A stretch of 5,581 nucleotides of DNA from Rhodanobacteraceae bacterium (lineage in GTDB: Bacteria > Pseudomonadota > Gammaproteobacteria > Xanthomonadales > Rhodanobacteraceae), in the NCBI GenBank assembly GCA_025924775.1, contig JAICHS010000162.1, positions 1 to 5,581 on the forward strand, read 5' to 3'. The position numbers were made by a program, and so were the translations under genes. The notes beneath the pieces are model-generated. The model did no database searches and was not told where the DNA came from. It saw only the letters and a program-made list of their open reading frames with translations. Below, piece after piece: positions 1 to 5,581 of the stretch; the first letter of the stretch is position 1; each line of letters starts with the position of its first letter.

Positions 1-107
1 ACTTCGCCGGGCGAAAGGTCGTCCACCCGCAGCGATTCCATGCCGGCGCGGTAGCCGGTGTCGCCGTTGCGGATGCGGAAGGCGCGGAAGCTGGATGGCG
101 TCGTCAT
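1..107 (-). CDS. YhdH/AcuI-type NADPH-dependent oxidoreductase (MDR family), N-terminal fragment
   Basis: Only the first 35 codons plus two bases lie in the window; the gene continues past the left edge. The visible peptide starts MTTPSSFRAFRIRN and ends with DDLSPGE. This resembles the N-terminus of the YhdH/YhfP branch of zinc-independent medium-chain dehydrogenases, where a short start precedes a 'FRAF.I' strand and a 'DL.PGEV' turn. Characterised members, such as AcuI, reduce acryloyl-CoA or quinone-like enones with NADPH in the cytosol. The cofactor domain is outside the window, so the substrate cannot be judged. The ATG at 107 fits the usual family length and has a weak GGGA (117-120) nine bases upstream. 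An in-frame ATG at 152 would add 15 residues and has a better GAAGGG (161-166) eight bases upstream. The gene lies co-directionally behind the lpd terminator and may be transcribed separately or by read-through. The family call is from recognition of a short peptide and is moderately sure. Confidence 0.65.
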   Translation of the reverse strand, partial: MTTPSSFRAFRIRNGDTGYRAGMESLRVDDLSPGE

Positions 108-169
108 GGCGTGTCGTCCCGGAAGCGATGCTGCAGGCCGATCATTGTGCATTTGCCCGGCCCTTCAAA

Positions 170-203
170 GCAAAAGGCCCCGGAACTTGCCGGGGCCTTT
201 TGC
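170..203 (-). terminator. Intrinsic terminator of the sucA-sucB-lpd operon
   Basis: A perfect 14 bp inverted repeat (170-183 with 190-203) encloses a 6-base loop. It begins 13 bases after the lpd stop codon. Read on the minus strand, the GC-rich core GGCCCCGG/CCGGGGCC is preceded by AAAA and followed by TTTTGCTTT, the A-tract, hairpin and U-tract arrangement of a rho-independent terminator. The T-run is partly inside the extended stem. On the plus strand the tail is TTTTGCGTT, so some bidirectional activity is possible, but no plus-strand gene ends here. Position and strength make it the likely 3' end of the operon transcript. Confidence 0.88.
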
Positions 204-216
204 GTTGCGCGGGATA

Positions 217-1644
<1,428 letters not shown>

Positions 1645-1668
1645 TTCAGATTCCTTTGGAAATTCTTC

Positions 1669-1803
1669 TTGCTTCTGCCGTCCGCGGCCAAAAGCCCGGT
1701 GGTGGGCGCGAAGCGCTGGATGAGGGTTCGGAACTCGTGAGCGTTGCGACGCTGCCGAACCCTTGCCCCCATCCCTTCCAGTATGGGAAAGGGGTGCGAA
1801 GCA
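1669..1803. repeat. sucB-lpd spacer with nested inverted repeats, possible degenerate Xanthomonad-type intergenic repeat
   Basis: The spacer contains several hairpin-forming segments. The largest is a perfect 9 bp inverted repeat, AGGGTTCGG (1723-1731) with CCGAACCCT (1755-1763). Inside it is a 5 bp stem (1740-1744 with 1749-1753) closed by a TGCG loop. To the left, GCGC-GAA-GCGC (1706-1716) can form a small hairpin. To the right, 1773-1779 can pair with 1786-1793 with one bulged base, near the sucB stop. The C-rich strand with 'CCCTCATCC' and 'CGCTTCGCGCC' resembles dispersed intergenic repeats I recall from Xanthomonadaceae genomes. Whether it is repeated elsewhere cannot be seen in this window. 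No T-run follows the stem on either strand, so it does not look like a terminator. It may instead be an mRNA-stabilising or processing structure. Confidence 0.5.
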
Positions 1804-3066
1804 TCAGATGCCCAGCAGCATTGCGTACGGGTTTTCCAGCTGGTTCTTGATGTCCACCAGAAACAGCACCGCGTCCTTGCCGTCGACGATGCGATGGTCG
1901 TAGCTGATCGCGATGTACATCATCGGGGCCGCGACCACTTGGCCGTTTTCGACCACGGCGCGTTCCTTGATGGTATGCATGCCCAGGATCGCGCTTTGCG
2001 GCGGGTTGACGATCGGCGTGGAGAACAGGGATCCGAAGGTACCGCCGTTGGTGATGGTGAAGGTGCCGCCCTGCAGGTCGTCCAGTGTCAATTTGCCGTC
2101 ACGCGCCAGCTTGGCGAAATCCGCGATGGCCTTTTCGATTTCGGCGAAGCTCATGTTCTGCGCATCGCGCAGCACCGGCGTCACCAGACCGCGGTCGGTG
2201 GCGACGGCGATCGAGATGTCCTGGTAGCCGTGGTAGATGATGTCGTTGCCGTCCACCGAAGCATTGACGACCGGGTAGCGCTTCAACGCTTCGGAGGCCG
2301 CACGCACGAAGAAGCTCATGTAGCCAAGCTTGATGCCGTGCGTCTTCTGGAAACGCTCGCCAAGTTCATGGCGCATCTGGACCACCTTCGCCAGGTTCAC
2401 CTCGTTGGACGAGGTCAGCATGGCAATGGAATTCTTGGACTGCATCAGGCGTTCGGCGATGCGCGTGCGCATGCGCGTCATCGGCACGCGTTCCTCCGGG
2501 CGTGCGCCGGGCGTCGGCACCGCGACGCGCGCGGGTGTCGCTGCGGCAGCCGGGGCCGCGGCTTGGCCGCCGCCCTTGGAGAAGTTCACCAGGTCTTCCT
2601 TGGTCACGCGGCCGCCACGGCCGGTACCCTCGACCTGCGACGCATCGATGTGCTCTTCGGTGGCGACGCGGCGACCGGCGGGCGAAAGGCTCTCGCTGGC
2701 CTTGCTTGCGGCTTCGACCTTCGCGGCCGATTCCTTGCTCATGACCGGCCGGGTGTCGGCTTTGGTTTTTTCCGCTTCCCGTTTCTGGTTGTCCGATTGC
2801 GCCGGCTTGTCGCCCGATGGGGCCACCGCGCCCTCTTCGAGGATGCCGATCACGTCCTGGCTCAGGACCGTGTCACCGGCCGCGTGGCGGATTTCCTTCA
2901 GCACGCCGTCGGCGGGGGCGGGAACCTCCAGTACCACTTTGTCGGTTTCCAGGTCGACCAGGTTTTCGTCGCGCTTGACCGCGTCGCCCGGCTGCTTGTG
3001 CCAGGTGGCGATGGTGGCGTCACTGACGGATTCGGGCAGTACCGGAACCTTGACTTCGATCGACAT
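1804..3066 (-). CDS. sucB: Dihydrolipoyllysine succinyltransferase (E2 of 2-oxoglutarate dehydrogenase)
   Basis: The 420-residue core subunit transfers the succinyl group from lipoyl-lysine to CoA, giving succinyl-CoA. E. coli SucB is 405 residues. One lipoyl domain occupies about 1-77, with the lipoylated Lys43 in ETDKVVLE. A charged Lys/Glu/Ala-rich linker runs from about 84 to 124. The peripheral subunit-binding domain (about 127-162, SPAGRRVATEE to TKEDLVNF) docks E1 and/or E3. A second Ala/Pro/Gly-rich linker spans about 163-190. The acyltransferase domain (about 193-420) contains NEVNLA, GFMSF-like GYMSFF, RGLVTPVLRD, FTITNGG and the active-site SYDHRIVDG with His391 and Asp395. The close match to SucB through the catalytic domain favours succinyl- over acetyl- or branched-chain transferase. 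The ATG at 3066 gives the standard 'S-EVKVPVLPESV' start and has AAGGA (3073-3077) six bases upstream. The gene lies 90 bp after sucA and 159 bp before lpd, so one transcript is likely. No defects are seen. Confidence 0.97.
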   Translation of the reverse strand: MSIEVKVPVLPESVSDATIATWHKQPGDAVKRDENLVDLETDKVVLEVPAPADGVLKEIRHAAGDTVLSQDVIGILEEGAVAPSGDKPAQSDNQKREAEKTKADTRPVMSKESAAKVEAASKASESLSPAGRRVATEEHIDASQVEGTGRGGRVTKEDLVNFSKGGGQAAAPAAAATPARVAVPTPGARPEERVPMTRMRTRIAERLMQSKNSIAMLTSSNEVNLAKVVQMRHELGERFQKTHGIKLGYMSFFVRAASEALKRYPVVNASVDGNDIIYHGYQDISIAVATDRGLVTPVLRDAQNMSFAEIEKAIADFAKLARDGKLTLDDLQGGTFTITNGGTFGSLFSTPIVNPPQSAILGMHTIKERAVVENGQVVAAPMMYIAISYDHRIVDGKDAVLFLVDIKNQLENPYAMLLGI

Positions 3067-3114
3067 GATTGGTCCTTGAATTTGTGTCTCAATTGGAGGC
3101 TTTGCCGCAAGTTC

Positions 3115-3128
3115 CCACCTTGAGGTGG
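3115..3128. repeat. Small dyad in the sucA-sucB spacer
   Basis: CCACCT-TG-AGGTGG is a perfect 6+6 dyad with a two-base centre. As RNA it would form a 5 bp stem with a 4-base loop. It lies about midway through the 90 bp spacer, 28 bases past the sucA stop and 49 bases before the sucB start. No T-run follows on the minus strand, so it is not a convincing terminator. It could be a weak processing or regulatory structure, or chance in GC-rich DNA. Confidence 0.3.
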
Positions 3129-3156
3129 AGGCGTAAAACTGTCACGCGCTGAATCT

Positions 3157-5581
3157 TCACTCCAGCGAATGGTCATCGCCCACGGGCTCGACCAGTGCCT
3201 GCTGCACCAACGCCTTCTGTTCGGCCATGTGCGTGTTGTAGTAGCCGGCGGCCGGCGCCGGCGAACGTACCCGGCCGGCGTAGTGCAGGCTGTGGTTGCC
3301 GTCCACGCAGGCCTGCAGGTGATGCCGGATCTGGAACCACGCGCCCTGGTTCATGGGCTCTTCCTGGCACCAGACCACTTCGCGTGCGGACGCGTACTTG
3401 TCCAGTTCCGCCGTCACTTCCGGACGCGGGAACGGATACAGCTGTTCGACGCGCACGATGGCGACGTTGTCCAGCTTCTGCTTTTCGGCGGCTTCGAACA
3501 GGTCGTAGTAGACCTTGCCCGAACACAACACCACGCGTTTGACCTGCTTGTCGGCCTTGACGCGCTGGTCGGGGATCACGAGATGGAAGTGGCCGTTGGC
3601 AAGGTCGTCCAGCGAAGACACCGCCAGCTTGTGTCGCAGCAGCGACTTCGGCGTCATCACCACCAACGGCTTGCGGCAGTCGCGCCGCATCTGGCGGCGC
3701 AACATGTGGAACATCTGCGCCGGTGTCGTGGGCACGCACACCTGCATGTTGTCGAGTGCGCACAACTGCAGGTAGCGCTCGAGGCGTGCCGAGGAGTGCT
3801 CGGGGCCCTGGCCTTCGTAGCCGTGCGGCAGCAGCAGCACCAATCCGCACAGGCGGTTCCACTTGGCCTCGCCCGAGGAGATGAATTGGTCCACCACCAC
3901 CTGCGCGCCGTTGGCGAAGTCGCCGAACTGCGCCTCCCAGACCGTCAGGGTGTCGGGGTCGGCGGTGGCGAAGCCGTACTCGTAGGCCATCACCGCGTTT
4001 TCCGACAGCAGCGAGTCGATCACCTCGACCGACACGCCCTCGCGGACGTGCGCCAGCGGCGTGTAGATTTCGCCGGTCTTCTGGTCGTGCAGTTCCGCGT
4101 GGCGGTGGAAGAACGTGCCGCGCGGCGTGTCCTGCCCGACCAGCCGGAAAGCATTGCCCTCGTTGATCAGGGTCGCATAGGCCAGGTTTTCGGCATAGCC
4201 CCAGTCGAGCGGCAATTGGCCTTCGGCCATCTTGCGGCGATCGGCGTAGATCTTGGCGACGCGCGGCTGCAGCGTCACGTTCTCCGGCCAGGTCAGGATC
4301 TTCGCGGCCAACGCATCCAGGGTCTTGCGCGCAACCCCGGTCTTGACCGGTTGCGCCAGGCTGCCCTTGAGGAAACGCGTCCAGTCCACGAAGTATTTCT
4401 GCGAACCCGGAGGCGCCAGTTCGGTCACCGGCTTGCCGGCGTCCAGTTGGTTGCGGTACGCGTCGAACAGCTTCTGCGCGGTGTCGCCGGGAACCAGCTT
4501 GTTTTCCACCAGCCGCTTGGCGTAGATCTCGCGCGTCGGCGGCAGCTGTTTGATCACGCCATACATGATTGGCTGCGTGGCGGAGGGCTCGTCGGCTTCG
4601 TTGTGGCCGTGGCGGCGGTAGCACACCAGGTCCACCACGACGTCCTTGTGGAACTGCTGGCGAAAATCGAAGGCCAGCCGCGCGCACTGCAGCACGGCTT
4701 CCGGATCATCGCCGTTCACATGGAACACCGGCGCGTTGACCATCTTGGCGACGTCGGTGCAGTACAGGGTGCTGCGGCCGTCGGTGGTATCGGTGGTGAA
4801 CCCGATCTGGTTGTTGATGACGAGGTGAACGGTGCCGCCGACGCTGAAGCCGCGCGTCTGCGACATGTTGAACAGTTCCATGTTCACGCCCTGGCCCGCC
4901 AGCGCGGCGTCGCCGTGGATCAGCACCGGCAGCACGTGTTCGCGCACGCCATCGTGCGCGCGGATCTGGCGGGCGCGCACCGAGCCCGAGACCACGGGGT
5001 TGACGATTTCCAGGTGGGAGGGGTTGAACGCCAGTGCCACGTGGATGTTGCCTGCCGGCGCGACGATGTCGGCGGAAAAGCCCATGTGGTACTTGACGTC
5101 GCCGGAGTGCGCGGGGTCGTCCGGGCCATCGTGCTTGCCCTCGAATTCCGCGAACAGCTGCTGCGGCGGCTTGCCCAGGATGTTGACCAGTACGTTCAGG
5201 CGCCCGCGGTGCGCCATGCCGATCACCAATTCATCCACGCCGTTGGCGCGGCCGCGGCGGATCAGGTCGTCCAGCAGTGGGATCAGCGAATCGCCGCCTT
5301 CCAGCGAAAACCGCTTCTGGCCGACGTATTTGGTGTGCAGGTAGCGTTCCAGCCCGTCCGCGGCGGTCAGCTTGGCCAGCACGCGCTGACGGGTGTCGGC
5401 GTCGAGTCCGGCGTTGCCGCCCGCCTTTTCCAGGCGATCGTAGATCCAGCGGCGCTGGGTGTGGTCGCTGATGTGCATGAACTCGGCGCCGATGCTCGCC
5501 ACATAGGTGTGGCGCAGGCGTTCGCGCAACTCGCGCAGCCGCATGCGCTGGCCGCCGCCGGCGAACGTTCCGCAATCGAAT
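3157..5581 (-). CDS. sucA: 2-oxoglutarate dehydrogenase E1 component, partial (N-terminus outside window)
   Basis: The thiamine diphosphate enzyme decarboxylates 2-oxoglutarate and succinylates E2 lipoyl groups. The frame stays open to the right edge. Twelve codons (FDCGTFAGGGQR) precede the Met at 5544 and align with FNVGSFASG of E. coli SucA, so this Met is internal. About 807 residues are present, and roughly 140 N-terminal residues, including the E2-binding start, are missing. Numbering from the internal Met: His112 (AHRGRLNVLV) and His153 (KYHMGF) match the substrate-contacting His260 and His298 of E. coli. The cofactor/Mg motif is GDAA at 211-214 with NNQ at 244-246. YRRHGHNEADEPSATQP begins at 309. 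The pyrimidine-binding domain holds GTFFHRH (477-482), WEAQFGDFANGAQ (536-548) and HGYEGQGPEHSSARLER (574-590). The C-terminal domain has WCQEEPMNQGAW from 725. No lipoyltransferase fusion, as found in actinobacterial Kgd, is visible. It is the first operon gene in view; its promoter lies outside. Confidence 0.97.
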   Translation of the reverse strand, partial: FDCGTFAGGGQRMRLRELRERLRHTYVASIGAEFMHISDHTQRRWIYDRLEKAGGNAGLDADTRQRVLAKLTAADGLERYLHTKYVGQKRFSLEGGDSLIPLLDDLIRRGRANGVDELVIGMAHRGRLNVLVNILGKPPQQLFAEFEGKHDGPDDPAHSGDVKYHMGFSADIVAPAGNIHVALAFNPSHLEIVNPVVSGSVRARQIRAHDGVREHVLPVLIHGDAALAGQGVNMELFNMSQTRGFSVGGTVHLVINNQIGFTTDTTDGRSTLYCTDVAKMVNAPVFHVNGDDPEAVLQCARLAFDFRQQFHKDVVVDLVCYRRHGHNEADEPSATQPIMYGVIKQLPPTREIYAKRLVENKLVPGDTAQKLFDAYRNQLDAGKPVTELAPPGSQKYFVDWTRFLKGSLAQPVKTGVARKTLDALAAKILTWPENVTLQPRVAKIYADRRKMAEGQLPLDWGYAENLAYATLINEGNAFRLVGQDTPRGTFFHRHAELHDQKTGEIYTPLAHVREGVSVEVIDSLLSENAVMAYEYGFATADPDTLTVWEAQFGDFANGAQVVVDQFISSGEAKWNRLCGLVLLLPHGYEGQGPEHSSARLERYLQLCALDNMQVCVPTTPAQMFHMLRRQMRRDCRKPLVVMTPKSLLRHKLAVSSLDDLANGHFHLVIPDQRVKADKQVKRVVLCSGKVYYDLFEAAEKQKLDNVAIVRVEQLYPFPRPEVTAELDKYASAREVVWCQEEPMNQGAWFQIRHHLQACVDGNHSLHYAGRVRSPAPAAGYYNTHMAEQKALVQQALVEPVGDDHSLE

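Noticed and set aside
104..145. 13-codon mini-ORF (MIGLQHRFRDDTP) whose stop overlaps the yhdH start as ATGA
   Set aside because: The ATGA overlap hints at translational coupling, but the peptide is tiny, has no clear ribosome binding site and could easily arise by chance. It is not supportable as a gene.
1723..1763. Intrinsic terminator between sucB and lpd
   Set aside because: The stem is good but no run of T follows it on either strand, and lpd downstream has no obvious promoter in the spacer.
1744..3123. 459-codon open frame on the plus strand covering sucB
   Set aside because: It lies antisense to sucB with no family-like motifs, and its composition (His, Arg, Asp, Gly rich) is what the complement of a GC-rich gene gives. 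No convincing ribosome binding site was seen.
3173..4687. 504-codon minus-strand frame overlapping sucA
   Set aside because: An out-of-frame, Arg/Ala/Gly-rich reading of sucA; the E1 motifs are continuous in the other frame through the same region.
5542..5544. ATG at 5544 as the true start of sucA
   Set aside because: The frame is open upstream to the window edge and the upstream codons align with conserved E1 sequence, so this Met is internal.

Overview
The window is a stretch of a conventional TCA-cycle operon, read entirely from the minus strand. It encodes all three catalytic components of the 2-oxoglutarate dehydrogenase complex in transcription order: E1 (sucA, N-terminus cut off by the right edge of the window), E2 (sucB, complete) and E3 (lpd, complete). 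After lpd comes a strong intrinsic-terminator hairpin. The first 35 codons of a YhdH/AcuI-type NADPH oxidoreductase then run off the left edge on the same strand.

The DNA is GC-rich, with strong G/C bias at third codon positions; this bias also opens long spurious frames on the opposite strand. The proteins are of gammaproteobacterial type. The sucA-sucB-lpd order with no sdh or sucCD genes between them, the degenerate C-rich hairpin repeat between sucB and lpd, and the YhdH N-terminus together suggest a member of the Xanthomonadaceae/Lysobacteraceae. This is recognition from memory, not a database result, and the genus cannot be fixed.

Layout from right to left, which is the direction of transcription: sucA 5581-3157 (partial); a 90 bp spacer with a small dyad and the sucB ribosome binding site; sucB 3066-1804; a 159 bp spacer with nested inverted repeats and the lpd ribosome binding site; lpd 1644-217; a 109 bp spacer with the terminator (203-170); and the yhdH-like gene 107-1 (partial). 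No stretch longer than 300 bases lacks a gene.

The enzymes act in sequence. E1 uses thiamine diphosphate to decarboxylate 2-oxoglutarate and passes the succinyl group to the lipoyl-lysine of E2. E2 transfers it to CoA to make succinyl-CoA. E3 reoxidises the dihydrolipoyl group and reduces NAD+. All catalytic motifs that can be checked are present, and no frameshift or premature stop is seen. I found no novel system here. The points worth a second look are non-coding: the structured sucB-lpd spacer, and the uncertain start and transcription of the yhdH-like gene just behind the terminator.
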